A stretch of 52,950 nucleotides of DNA, taken from positions 1 to 52,950 of the forward strand of contig NZ_BONY01000064.1 of assembly GCF_016862955.1 (NCBI RefSeq). Direction: 5' to 3'. The stretch's first letter is position 1. Every line of letters starts with the position of its first letter. Shown here piece after piece: positions 8,513 to 16,552 of the stretch. A program made the translations under genes and the position numbers. This stretch comes from Rhizocola hellebori. Its GTDB lineage: Bacteria; Actinomycetota; Actinomycetes; Mycobacteriales; Micromonosporaceae. Below the pieces are notes generated by a model that saw nothing but the letters and a program-made list of their open reading frames with translations, was not told where the DNA came from and made no database searches.

Positions 8513-9496
8513 TCATGTGAGCAAAGGATTCCGAGGTCCGTCTCGGCGTCGGTGGCCGAGGGCTCGGGCGAGGATGGCGCGGCGGCTGCGCGTACCGGCC
8601 TTCGCGAATACGGACTTCAGGTGATCCTGCACGGTGTGCTCGGACAGGAACATCCGCATGGCGACCTCTTTGGTGTCCAAGCCTTCGGCGAGCAGCGAAA
8701 GCAATTCGGTCTCCCGGGTGCTGAGCCCGGTCGCCCGCGCGAATAGGTCGAGGCGGTCGCCCGGCTGGCACTCCTCGATGGTGACGGCGATGTCATCGCC
8801 TAGCCGTGCCGCGCGTAATGTCAGCCACCCGCTATCGGTCAGATGTACCCGGGCCGACGGCGGGTGATCGTCTACCCCAGCCTCCACGGCGAGGAGCTGC
8901 GCTGCCACGTTGTACGCCCCCGCCGGAATCGCGCTCGGCGGTAGGAGAGCCTGCAGATACGCATGCGTATCAGGCGTTTGTTCACGCACTGCCAGCGATG
9001 GGGAGAGCAGCAGGACCGCCGGGCCGGGTCGCGGCGAGGTCTCACCGACAGCGTCGAACGTGGCGGCCTGACACGCCCGCAACGACGACGTCACCTCGGG
9101 AACGACAGCGCCGATCGCCGACAGATCGGAGGAAGTAAACGAGGAACCCACTCGCCACAGATCAAGCCAGCCCCAGCAGCCGAACCGATCCCGGAACACT
9201 GCCGAGGCAATATCTGTGACACCGTAATTAGCCAACAGCGACTGCCACATCAGGCTCGCGGACGGCGAGGACAGGCGAGCCACGGATTCCAGCGAGGTCC
9301 AGCGGTTCACCGAAGACAGATACTTCAGGCGTATCAACGTCGGCAGCTGCGGCAGGAGCAGCGCGACAGAAACGTCGGCAAGCGGAGACGAGCCGACGCA
9401 GGTGACCGGATCCGTCAGCAGAAAAACATAGGCGTCGAAACCGACCGAGCGGCGTAGCCGATCAAGCACTGCCGAGCGCAGCGTACGCGAGTCCAC
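8513..9496 (-). CDS. LuxR-family transcriptional regulator
   Basis: 327 aa from GTG 9496 (VDSRTLRSAVLDRLRRSV); the frame stays open to 9571 but would then overlap the divergent gene at 9564. The N-terminal 250 residues resemble a GAF-like sensory region (VGFDAYVFLLTDP). The C-terminus is a LuxR/FixJ helix-turn-helix: GLSTRETELLSLLAEGLDTK, EVAMRMFLSEHTVQDHLKSV, FAKAGTRSRRAILARAL. It is next to the lanthipeptide-like genes and likely the only DNA-binding protein in that block, so control of the 3977-4115 promoter region is a natural hypothesis. No receiver domain is present, so it is not a classical two-component response regulator. Confidence 0.85.
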   Translation of the reverse strand: MDSRTLRSAVLDRLRRSVGFDAYVFLLTDPVTCVGSSPLADVSVALLLPQLPTLIRLKYLSSVNRWTSLESVARLSSPSASLMWQSLLANYGVTDIASAVFRDRFGCWGWLDLWRVGSSFTSSDLSAIGAVVPEVTSSLRACQAATFDAVGETSPRPGPAVLLLSPSLAVREQTPDTHAYLQALLPPSAIPAGAYNVAAQLLAVEAGVDDHPPSARVHLTDSGWLTLRAARLGDDIAVTIEECQPGDRLDLFARATGLSTRETELLSLLAEGLDTKEVAMRMFLSEHTVQDHLKSVFAKAGTRSRRAILARALGHRRRDGPRNPLLT

Positions 9497-9563
9497 ACCG
9501 CCAAGCGTAGGTTCCCAGAAGTCTGGGATGGCCGGCGCCACCGCCCGTACCGAGGATGGAGGC

Positions 9564-9857
9564 ATGAACACACTTCACATCGAGCACGCGATCACCGAGT
9601 TCGGCGTATGGAAAGCGGCCTTCGACCGCTTTGCCGAGATGCGACGCGACGCGGGCGTGCGCCGCCATCGCATCGCACAGCCGGTCGACGACGCCCACTA
9701 TGTTCTTGTCGATCTGGACTTCGCGACGGCGGAAGAGGCGAGGAAATTTCTCGGGTTCCTCCAGACCAGCGTGTGGAACACGGGCAACGCCCCGGCATTG
9801 GTCGGCCAGCCCCAGACCAGGATCCTGGAGCTGGCAGACGAATATTCCGAAAGCTAG
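9564..9857 (+). CDS. Small dimeric alpha/beta-barrel (ABM-like) protein
   Basis: 97 aa from ATG 9564 with GGAGG 2-7 nt upstream. IEHAITEFGVWKAAFDRFAE, HYVLVDLDFATAEEARKFLG and ALVGQPQTRILELADE follow the beta-alpha-beta order of small ferredoxin-like barrel proteins of the antibiotic-biosynthesis-monooxygenase type. Members of this family often sit beside regulators. No catalytic residue is diagnostic and the substrate is unknown. It is divergent from the LuxR gene with 67 bp between starts, so both may share a control region. Confidence 0.7.
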   Translation: MNTLHIEHAITEFGVWKAAFDRFAEMRRDAGVRRHRIAQPVDDAHYVLVDLDFATAEEARKFLGFLQTSVWNTGNAPALVGQPQTRILELADEYSES

Positions 9858-9989
9858 AACGCGAACGACGGATCCGGCCACCGTGCGCGCAAAGGGCCGT
9901 GGCCGGAACCGTGAGGTCTGGAGCGACTCGATGTCAGTGTAGGTGAGGCAGCAGCTGGCCCGCGCCCTCGACTAATCTGAGCGGCGGGC

Positions 9990-10187
9990 ATGTTAGGCGT
10001 AAGCGGAGGTGGCGGCACAGCGGGCGTAGTCCTGGAGTTGCCCGATTGCCATGCTGCGTGGGCGAAGCTGATGCAGGCAGAAGTAAAGCCCTACTCGGAA
10101 CCGGCACCGTCGCGCCGCAAGGCAGTGGCGCGCGGTGTCGTGTCGATGCGGATCGTGCGAGCATGCCAACACGGATCACGGCCGTAG
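9990..10187 (+). pseudogene. Possible VOC/glyoxalase remnant
   Basis: A short frame with GTAGVVLELPDCHAAWAKL then MQAEVKPYSEPAP resembles the second half of vicinal-oxygen-chelate proteins (VVLEVxDxxAAWAxLxAxGV). The conserved end of the domain (DPDGN-type motif) is absent and the frame continues with unrelated residues. I read it as a decayed fragment; chance resemblance is possible. The rest of 9858-10264 shows nothing gene-like. Confidence 0.3.
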
Positions 10188-10264
10188 GCTTTCCGTGGTA
10201 CTCGCAATGATGGAGCTCGCGAAGTGTCCGACTTCACGACAGGGCGGATGCCGGCCGTGCCATG

Positions 10265-10304
10265 GCCAGCATGATCACTTTGGTCAAACTGTGATCATGC
10301 TGGC
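10265..10304 (-). terminator. Perfect hairpin downstream of the LamG protein gene
   Basis: GCCAGCATGATCAC (10265-10278) and GTGATCATGCTGGC (10291-10304) are exact reverse complements around a 12-nt loop. It lies 16 bp after the stop of the minus-strand gene ending at 10320, the expected place for a factor-independent or hairpin-type actinobacterial terminator. There is no clear U-tract. Confidence 0.7.
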
Positions 10305-10319
10305 GTGTGGACCACGCAT

Positions 10320-11435
10320 TCAGTTGAATTGGAAGTTGGCCCTGTGCATAGATCCGTCGGTGAGCTTGACGACCAATTGCCGGCAGGTGCCGCTCCAGTC
10401 GTTATTGGTCTTCCAGACGTAGCTGTATTGACCGGTGATTGGGTTGTAAGCCAACGAGCTGCCTCCAGCGGTGAGGGTTTCCTCCACACCGTCCACGAGC
10501 GCGCTGGAGTCGCAGGCAACTTGCTCGGACTTCGGATAGCCAGCACTGAGGACATTCAGCCCGAGGTCTGCGCCAAGGCTGAACTTGACTGGTACCGCAC
10601 GGCCGGCCCTCATACTGTTGACAACAGGCAGGTTGTCCACCGGGCTGAAGAAGCCGGCGAATGGATAGCTGCTCTGTTTGCATTTGCCGGCGCTGCCCGC
10701 GGTATGGACGGCCGCTATCTCAGCGTCACCCAATGCACGGCTATACATGGTGATCTCATCCAGGTCGCCTGGGAAGGAATCGGGATTGCCATAGGAAACG
10801 AAGATCCAGCCGAAGTGCAGAATGCTCGCGCCAGCAAGGATTGAGAGGGTTTCGGCCGTAGTTCCCACCAGGACGCCATCGAGAAACAGACGGTAGCCAC
10901 CGGGATTTTGGTAAGTCAAACCGACGTGGTGCCAGACTCCTGCTTGCCAGGTCAGAGAATCGGAGTACGCGCGCGGCAAGGGACCACGCAGCTCCAGCCG
11001 AGTGTCGCCATTGGACAAGCCGATGCTGTTTTCTTGGCCGTTCGCCAGCAGCAGGTATGCACTGAGATGACCGGGGGCAATCTCAATGATCGGACGGAAC
11101 CAGAACTCTACCGAGTACTGAGTTGCGGCAGCGAACTCCGGCGCGGCTGGGGCCGTGAAGTAGGCCGCGCTAGGTCCACCGCCGGCCAAATGGTACGCCT
11201 GGTCTACCAAACCGGCGCCAAAGTCCGCGCCGAAGTTGGTGCTGTCATTGCCGCCCACGATATCGGTACCGCTGCCGTCGCCGGTCCACCAGCTCACGAT
11301 CCCGTCTGGTGGTGTCAGACAGGCCGTGCTGGCGAGCTGAAGTTTCTCAGTGTCGCCGGGAGAACCTTTAATGATCGCGCCAGCGGCGAGCACCAACGCA
11401 GATGTCGTTACCACGGCGATCCAGAATCTCTTCAC
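10320..11435 (-). CDS. Secreted LamG/concanavalin-like protein with PxKF domain
   Basis: 371 aa from GTG 11435, preceded by GAGGAA; the start fits the signal peptide VKRFWIAVVTTSALVLAAGA. Residues about 40-235 form a LamG/concanavalin A-like jelly roll (DGIVSWWTGDGSGTDIVGGN, YSVEFWFRP, WHHVGLTYQNPGGYRLFLDG, GDLDEITMYSRALGDAEI). The C-terminal 110 residues match the PxKF domain found at the end of many actinobacterial exported proteins (FAGFFSPVDNLPVVNSMRAG, AVPVKFSLGADLGLNVL). It is probably an extracellular or wall-associated binding protein; the ligand is unknown. No catalytic motif is visible. A perfect hairpin follows the gene. Confidence 0.8.
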   Translation of the reverse strand: MKRFWIAVVTTSALVLAAGAIIKGSPGDTEKLQLASTACLTPPDGIVSWWTGDGSGTDIVGGNDSTNFGADFGAGLVDQAYHLAGGGPSAAYFTAPAAPEFAAATQYSVEFWFRPIIEIAPGHLSAYLLLANGQENSIGLSNGDTRLELRGPLPRAYSDSLTWQAGVWHHVGLTYQNPGGYRLFLDGVLVGTTAETLSILAGASILHFGWIFVSYGNPDSFPGDLDEITMYSRALGDAEIAAVHTAGSAGKCKQSSYPFAGFFSPVDNLPVVNSMRAGRAVPVKFSLGADLGLNVLSAGYPKSEQVACDSSALVDGVEETLTAGGSSLAYNPITGQYSYVWKTNNDWSGTCRQLVVKLTDGSMHRANFQFN

Positions 11436-12006
11436 ACTTCCTCGCTTTCTCACTGCCCAAGCGGAAACTGCATCTGCTGGTAGCGAAAGACATGAGCAGA
11501 CGTGAATCCATAGACCCTTCTGATCCAACACGCCGATGATTAACCCAATCAGGAACCCGATCTACTAAGCGAATCTGCCGGACCGCGCAGACCCGACCAT
11601 GCGGGCAGCCGAAAGAGACACGCCGCCGGTTGACGATCATCCAATCCCGGTACGCTCTCGGCCCACTCTTTGGAGCCGAGCCGTGGTCGTATGGCCATTG
11701 GTAAAGGGCAGGACGACGAAGAGAGCCGGCCTGACCCGACCTTGTATGCGAAAGGTATTCCATTTTGTGACGCTGACATGATCGCGTTCGCTTCGCGCGA
11801 TCATGTCTCGGTGCGGCATTCCCTGCGTGACAAGCCCCAGAAGCCGCGCGCCGTTGCGTGAGGCAATGGGGAGCACAAGAGGGTAGGCCGAGGTGACCCA
11901 ATGTCTGTCGAGAGTGGACACCCGTGTTCGCAGAGACCGACGGCCTTGCGGTTGGGGCCGACCTGCGTGTTGCGGCAGTTATTTGTTCAACCCCAAGTGA
12001 CTTGGC
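11436..12006. other. Intergenic region with one 12-bp inverted repeat
   Basis: About 570 bases with only overlapping, unconvincing short frames. GACATGATCGCG (11775-11786) and CGCGATCATGTC (11796-11807) form a perfect hairpin with a 9-nt loop. It is far from any gene end, so it could be a remnant of mobile DNA, a regulatory dyad or a short RNA element. Nothing else was recognised. Confidence 0.5.
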
Positions 12007-12498
12007 TTACCGGCAGTACATTTGGATACCGGCGCTCTGCGTGGATTCCTCCGACCAGATTTGGACGATCAGCTCGTCGCCGGGCCTGCCGTCGTAGTTG
12101 CCCTTGACTCGGACGATGGTTTGCTGGCCTGGTGTGAGGTCGCCTTCGGCGGGAACGGTGAACACATCCCGTAGCCGGCTGTCCTTGCGGATCTTCCAGT
12201 GGAATGGCGCGCTCGCGTCCTTCAGGATGACCGGGTAGTCGATGTTGCTGCATGACACCTTCATGTTCGAAGGGTCGACGCCGGTCAGCCCTCGCCGTGT
12301 CACCGTGAATCTGGCGTCCGTCTTCGGCGCTGTTGCGGGTGAGGGGCTGTCGCGCCGGGGTGCCGTCGTTGTTGGCTGCGTGGGGCGATCGTTGGACTGT
12401 GGTGTCTGCGTATTCTTGCCGAATCCGCAGCCGAGGGCCGCGAGCATCAACAGTGCCGTCGCTGACTTGGCGAGTGGTTTGCTGGTCCAGCCATGCAT
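12007..12498 (-). CDS. Exported lipoprotein with Ig-like C-terminal domain
   Basis: 163 aa from ATG 12498, chosen because GAAAGGA lies 7 nt upstream and the N-terminus then reads as a signal peptide: MHGWTSKPLAKSATALLM then LAALGC, a loose lipobox with the lipidated Cys. A Thr/Pro/Ser-rich linker (about residues 25-60) leads to a beta-rich domain: FTVTRRGLTGVDPSNMKVSC, FTVPAEGDLTPGQQTIVRVK, IVQIWSEES. The phrase LTPGQ before alternating hydrophobics resembles Ig-like (MSP/BACON-type) folds. Two cysteines may form a disulfide. Function unknown; probably anchored to the outer face of the membrane. Confidence 0.7.
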   Translation of the reverse strand: MHGWTSKPLAKSATALLMLAALGCGFGKNTQTPQSNDRPTQPTTTAPRRDSPSPATAPKTDARFTVTRRGLTGVDPSNMKVSCSNIDYPVILKDASAPFHWKIRKDSRLRDVFTVPAEGDLTPGQQTIVRVKGNYDGRPGDELIVQIWSEESTQSAGIQMYCR

Positions 12499-12920
12499 GG
12501 TCGTGTCCTTTCCCATGTCGATCGAGGAGTGTGCGGCGACAGCCGCGCGGCGGCGGTCGGCCGCAGTGATCTGAAGTAGGCCGGGCGACAGGTCAGGCAC
12601 GGTCACGTTGGCACGCGGGCCAAGCGCTCGCCGGAAGCGGCCCGAGCTGGGCTGGTGGTTGGTCACGCCTACTAGAGCGGGCAACCGCAACCTTGATACA
12701 TGGGTCATGCGACATGGCAAACACACCGACGATCAGGTCACCATCGCCGGGGACGGTGTCGATGAGCGCAGCCGAAAAGCCGTGATCCCGCAGCGATGTG
12801 CGCAAAGCCCGGACTGACCGGCGCCCAACTGCCCTACTTCGAGGTCATCGGCGGCGGCGATCCTCAGCCGGGCGATCCCCTGCGGACGCAGTGACTCAAA
12901 CTGTCCTCATTGGACAATGG
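12499..12920. other. Intergenic region
   Basis: About 420 bases between the lipoprotein start and the MFS gene end. Short frames on both strands lack ribosome binding sites and recognisable domains. It includes the lipoprotein promoter; no terminator or repeat stands out. Confidence 0.5.
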
Positions 12921-14219
12921 CTAGGAGAGACCCCGGGCACTGCCGATGCCCTCGACGCCGTCGACGAGTGTGGGCTGCGGCTGCTGGGCGAGGGGTGAGG
13001 CGACCAGCCAGCCCACACCCAAGACCAGGCCCGCGGCCGCGATCAGCAGGGTCGTGCGTGGGCTGGTGACATCCGCCAGTACTCCGCCCAGCAGGGCACC
13101 GACGGCGGGAGTGGCGAAGGCGAGGAAGCGGTTGGACGCGTTGACGCGGCCGAGAAGTTCGTCGGGGCAGACGGCCTGCCGGTAAGACACCTGGCTGATG
13201 TTGTACAGCGTGCTGCCGTATCCGGTGACGAACCATCCGGTGATGAACAGCGCGATCCGCCAGCCCGGCGCAGACAGCGGTGTCAGCAGGGCGAACGGTT
13301 GTGTCAGCGCCAGCGACAGCACGACGGTACGCGCCTGGCCGAACCGGTCGACCCAGCGTTTGGTGGTCGCCGCCGCCACCACACCGCCGATTCCGGCTCC
13401 GGCGACCACCAGGCCGGCCGCGTACACAGGAATGTGCAGGTCGCGTACGAGGAACAGCAGCATGACGGCGATGAACGCGGACATGAAGAAGTTGCCGCTG
13501 GCGGTGCACAGCGCGATCGCCCGTAAGGCGCGGTCCCGCCACACGTAGCCGAAACCGGCGCGGATCTCGGCTGCCATCCCGGTGCGGGCAGCCGACGGCA
13601 AGGGATCGTCGCCGTGCATGAACCGCAAGGTGAGGGCCGACGCGAAGTAACCGACGGCGCCGGCGAAGACGGTACCGGCGGCGCTGAGCAGGCTGACCAG
13701 TACGCCGCCAGCCGCGGAGCCGCCTAGCGCCAGCACCGAGGACGTGCCCTGCAGCCGGGTGTTCGCCCGGACCAGCTGCGTTCGCGCCACGACACTGGGC
13801 AGGTACGCCTGCTGGGCGACGTCGAAGAACACCGACGCGACACTGGCCGCGAGCGCGGATGCCAGCAGCAGCGGCCACGTCAGTACCCCCGTCCACCACG
13901 CGAGCGCCACACCGGCCACCAGCGCCGCGCGTACGCCGTCCATGCGGGCCATCATGCGGCGGCGAGCGTACCGGTCGATCATCGCGCCGGCCGGGAGCCC
14001 GACAATGAGCATGCCGAGGTGCTGGGCCGAGGTGAGCAGGCCCATCTGCACTGGCGTGGCTGCCATGGCGGTGACCGCGAGCAGCGACAGGGCGATGCCA
14101 CCCACCCGGACAGCCAGCTGGCTTAGGGTGGTGGCCGTCCACAGCAGACCGAACTCGGTCGGTGCTACCAGGCCACGGGCAAGGCGATAGGCCCGCGCGC
14201 CAGCAGTCCTGTCTTCCAC
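12921..14219 (-). CDS. MFS transporter (EntS/DHA3-like exporter)
   Basis: 432 aa from GTG 14219 with AGGAGG 4 nt upstream. The start lies inside the 3' end of the P450 gene (55-bp overlap), implying coupled translation. Twelve hydrophobic segments are visible. The loop after helix 2 reads GLPAGAMIDRYARRRMMARM, the MFS signature for this exporter family, and a second half begins after HGDDPLPSAARTGM. ALGGSAAGGVLVSLLSAAG and SRLGRVNA-like LLGRVNASNRFLAF are family hallmarks. It probably exports a small molecule, most likely the product of the upstream P450/nucleotidyltransferase unit or gives self-resistance. Substrate unknown. Confidence 0.88.
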   Translation of the reverse strand: MEDRTAGARAYRLARGLVAPTEFGLLWTATTLSQLAVRVGGIALSLLAVTAMAATPVQMGLLTSAQHLGMLIVGLPAGAMIDRYARRRMMARMDGVRAALVAGVALAWWTGVLTWPLLLASALAASVASVFFDVAQQAYLPSVVARTQLVRANTRLQGTSSVLALGGSAAGGVLVSLLSAAGTVFAGAVGYFASALTLRFMHGDDPLPSAARTGMAAEIRAGFGYVWRDRALRAIALCTASGNFFMSAFIAVMLLFLVRDLHIPVYAAGLVVAGAGIGGVVAAATTKRWVDRFGQARTVVLSLALTQPFALLTPLSAPGWRIALFITGWFVTGYGSTLYNISQVSYRQAVCPDELLGRVNASNRFLAFATPAVGALLGGVLADVTSPRTTLLIAAAGLVLGVGWLVASPLAQQPQPTLVDGVEGIGSARGLS

Positions 14220-15376
14220 TGCACCTCCTGCGGCGGAACGGCCATACGCAGACCGGGAAGCGTGTCCAGCAGCCGCTCGAACGCGACCCGCAGCTCCATG
14301 CGAGCCAGCGGCGCACCGAGGCAGTGGTGCATCCCGGCGCCGAACGCCATGTGCTGGTTGTCGGGCCGGTCGAGGCGCAGCTGCCCCGGATCGTCGAACT
14401 GCGCCGGATCCAGGTTCGCGGCCTGCGGCGATACCAGGACGGCGTCCCCGGCAGCGATCACGACTCCGGACAGCTCGACGTCCACGGTCGCGACGCGCGC
14501 GAAGCTCACGCCATGCCCGAGCGCCACGAACCGCAGCAGCTCCTCGATGGCAGTCGGCAGGATGTCCGGCTCCTGCCTGATCCGCGACAGGAGTTCGGGG
14601 TCCGCAAGCAGCAGGTAGGTGAAGTTCGCGATCTGGTTCACGGTGTTCTGATGCCCGGCGACCAGAAGGGTACCGGCGATGGTCACCAGTTCGGCCTCGG
14701 ACAGGCTCTTGCCTTCGTCGCGGGCGCAGACCAGGGCACTGAGCAGATCGTCGCCGGGGTGCTCGCGCCGCTCGTCGATACGGTCCCACAGGTACTCGGA
14801 GAACGCGGTGATCGCCGCGTCGACCTCGGCCGGCGTGTACGCCGTGGTGGACATGACGACGGTGGACCATTCCCGGAACTGGTTCTGGTCACCGAAAGGC
14901 ACCCCCAGAAGCTCGCAGATGACCATGACGGGCAGCGGCAGGGCGTAGTCCTCGACCAAATCGGCGGGCGGACCCTTGCGCAGCATGTCAGCCAGCAGCT
15001 CGTCGGCCATCTGCCGCACGCGCGGGGTGATCTCGTGGACCCGTTTCGGTGTGAACGCCTTCGACACGAGCCGCCTCACGCGCGTGTGCTCGGGCGGATC
15101 CATGAGCACCATCGACGCGGCGCCGCCCGGCGCGGGCGACAGCCTCGGCGTATCGGGTCCGACTGCGGCCGCCCGGCTGAATCGCGCGTCCGTCATCACC
15201 AGTTTCGCGTCGGCGTACCGGGTCACCAGCCAGCCCACGCCGCCGTAGGGCAATCGGATACGTGACACCGGCTCGGTCTGCTGCAGCCTAAGGAACATCG
15301 GGTCCAGGTCGAGGCCGACCGCCGGACCAAACGGGAAGTCCCGCGTGGATCTAGTCATCGAAACATCTCTTTGCAT
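14165..15376 (-). CDS. Cytochrome P450
   Basis: Up to 403 aa (ATG 15376; ATG 15358, giving MTRSTRDFPFG, is equally possible as neither RBS is strong). The heme-binding loop is FGAGMHHCLGAPLARMEL with the axial Cys. The I-helix has LLVAGHQNTVNQ, where the usual acidic residue before the Thr is replaced by Gln-Asn. The K-helix ExxR is in AIEELLRFV. This is a soluble class I bacterial P450 that would need ferredoxin partners, not encoded nearby. It is downstream of the nucleotidyltransferase gene (90-bp gap) and overlaps the exporter gene, so the three likely form one biosynthetic unit. The substrate cannot be inferred. Confidence 0.92.
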   Translation of the reverse strand: MQRDVSMTRSTRDFPFGPAVGLDLDPMFLRLQQTEPVSRIRLPYGGVGWLVTRYADAKLVMTDARFSRAAAVGPDTPRLSPAPGGAASMVLMDPPEHTRVRRLVSKAFTPKRVHEITPRVRQMADELLADMLRKGPPADLVEDYALPLPVMVICELLGVPFGDQNQFREWSTVVMSTTAYTPAEVDAAITAFSEYLWDRIDERREHPGDDLLSALVCARDEGKSLSEAELVTIAGTLLVAGHQNTVNQIANFTYLLLADPELLSRIRQEPDILPTAIEELLRFVALGHGVSFARVATVDVELSGVVIAAGDAVLVSPQAANLDPAQFDDPGQLRLDRPDNQHMAFGAGMHHCLGAPLARMELRVAFERLLDTLPGLRMAVPPQEVQWKTGLLARGPIALPVAW

Positions 15377-15435
15377 GAGATAACCTGGTCTTCCGAACGG
15401 ACGTCTCCGAACGATGCGGGAACGGAGGTGGAGAA

Positions 15436-15492
15436 ATGCGTCACCTGATCAGCGCCGAGTTCAAGGTCAAGCCGCCCCGCCCGGGCAAATGA
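15436..15492 (+). CDS. 18-aa ORF with strong RBS, possible micro-peptide
   Basis: MRHLISAEFKVKPPRPGK is encoded from ATG 15436 to TGA 15490-15492. GGAGGTGGAG sits immediately upstream (15424-15433), one of the better Shine-Dalgarno matches in the window. The ORF lies in the gap between the P450 and nucleotidyltransferase genes on the opposite strand and overlaps the last bases of the latter. Tiny peptides beside P450 genes are known as RiPP substrates (biarylitide type), but those contain Tyr/His/Trp crosslink residues and are co-directional, unlike this one. It may be a chance ORF. Confidence 0.3.
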   Translation: MRHLISAEFKVKPPRPGK

Positions 15493-16552
15493 CCGCCGCG
15501 GGACCTCCTCGGCGCAGGAACTCCAGTGCCGCCGCAAGCTCGTCGGCGTCCACCACCGGCGAGTCCACCAGCAGGCACGTGCCGATCGGCGTCTTGAGGA
15601 GGTCCCCTCCGCCTCGTTCGATCCGCTCCGCGATGCCTGCGGTGCTCGTGATGCTGGAGATCGGCAAGCCGAACTCCAGCCGGTGCATGACGCGGCCGCC
15701 GCCCTTGCGTGCGGCCTTCTCGTCCTGCGCTACCGGTTGCAGCGCGGCCGCGATGGCTTCCCACAACGGCGACACCGGCACCCAGGCGTCGGCCTTTCCG
15801 ATGAGCTGAAGCAGCTCGGGTGCCAGGCACACTTCCTTGGCGTAGCGCGGAATCAGCGTCAGCAGCTCGCCGCCGAAGCGGTCCTCGGCCACCTCGGCCA
15901 GCACCAGCAGGTCGAGCAGATCCTTCAGCCGGTACTTGCGCTGAAACCGCTCCTCGGCCACAGCGAAGATCGAGCACAGGTCGTCGTCGTCGAGCGGGGC
16001 CGTCCGGATCGGCACCCCGGCGAAGTTCCCCGCGAACGCGCACGTCGTGACGTCGGCACCCATCGGCTTGTCGAGGAACGCCTCGCTGGCCGGCCATTTC
16101 AGGGCCACGCCGTAGTGCGTGTCGGTGCCGGTCATCACGCTGACACCTTGCGGCACCGCGTCAAAGCGCTCGATAAGATCTTGTACGCACCGCCACAGCG
16201 CCTCCTCGTCGGCGGCGACGAGATCGACATCGCCGGACTGGCGCAGCATCCCCTTGGGCAGGTGCCCTGCGATCCGGACGCCTTTGAGCACCGTGACCCG
16301 ATGAGCGGCCGCCATCGCCTCGGCGATCCCGTGCAAGGTCTCGACCCGGCGCCATTCGCGGTCCAGCACCTCCTGCGCGGCGGGGGACAGCGGGATGCCG
16401 CGGGCGTACGCCGTCGACAGCCACGTCGGCAACGCCCTCGCCCGGCGCGCCATGTCGGCCACGCGCCATGGCGGATACCCCGGCGGTACGCCGAGCAGCT
16501 CCTCGACCGTGATCATCGAGATACGCGGATGCATCCATTCACAATGCCGCAT
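15467..16552 (-). CDS. Nucleotidyltransferase-fold protein (PF14907-like)
   Basis: 361 aa from ATG 16552 (GGAG 10 nt upstream); ATG 16516 is an alternative. The central motif VTVLKGVRIAGHLPKGMLRQ followed by SGDVDLVAADEEAL is the 'GxxL-x-DxDLLV' pattern of uncharacterised nucleotidyltransferases found next to RiPP and sugar-pathway genes, with the metal-binding Asp pair in DVDL. Later LKDLLDLLVLAE is also typical. Such proteins are proposed to transfer nucleotides or, in lasso peptide clusters, to modify a peptide. The last 90 residues (from KGGGRVMHRLEFGLPI to the end) are less familiar. First gene of a unit with P450 and MFS exporter. Confidence 0.7.
   Translation of the reverse strand: MRHCEWMHPRISMITVEELLGVPPGYPPWRVADMARRARALPTWLSTAYARGIPLSPAAQEVLDREWRRVETLHGIAEAMAAAHRVTVLKGVRIAGHLPKGMLRQSGDVDLVAADEEALWRCVQDLIERFDAVPQGVSVMTGTDTHYGVALKWPASEAFLDKPMGADVTTCAFAGNFAGVPIRTAPLDDDDLCSIFAVAEERFQRKYRLKDLLDLLVLAEVAEDRFGGELLTLIPRYAKEVCLAPELLQLIGKADAWVPVSPLWEAIAAALQPVAQDEKAARKGGGRVMHRLEFGLPISSITSTAGIAERIERGGGDLLKTPIGTCLLVDSPVVDADELAAALEFLRRGGPAAVICPGGAA

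Noticed and set aside
11549-11901. Possible transposase fragment around the 12-bp inverted repeat
   Set aside because: No transposase motif, no flanking direct repeats and no second inverted-repeat end could be seen.
14220-14870. 650-bp N-terminal extension of the MFS frame
   Set aside because: It is Arg/His-rich text inside the P450 gene; the GTG at 14219 has a strong RBS and gives a normal-length transporter.
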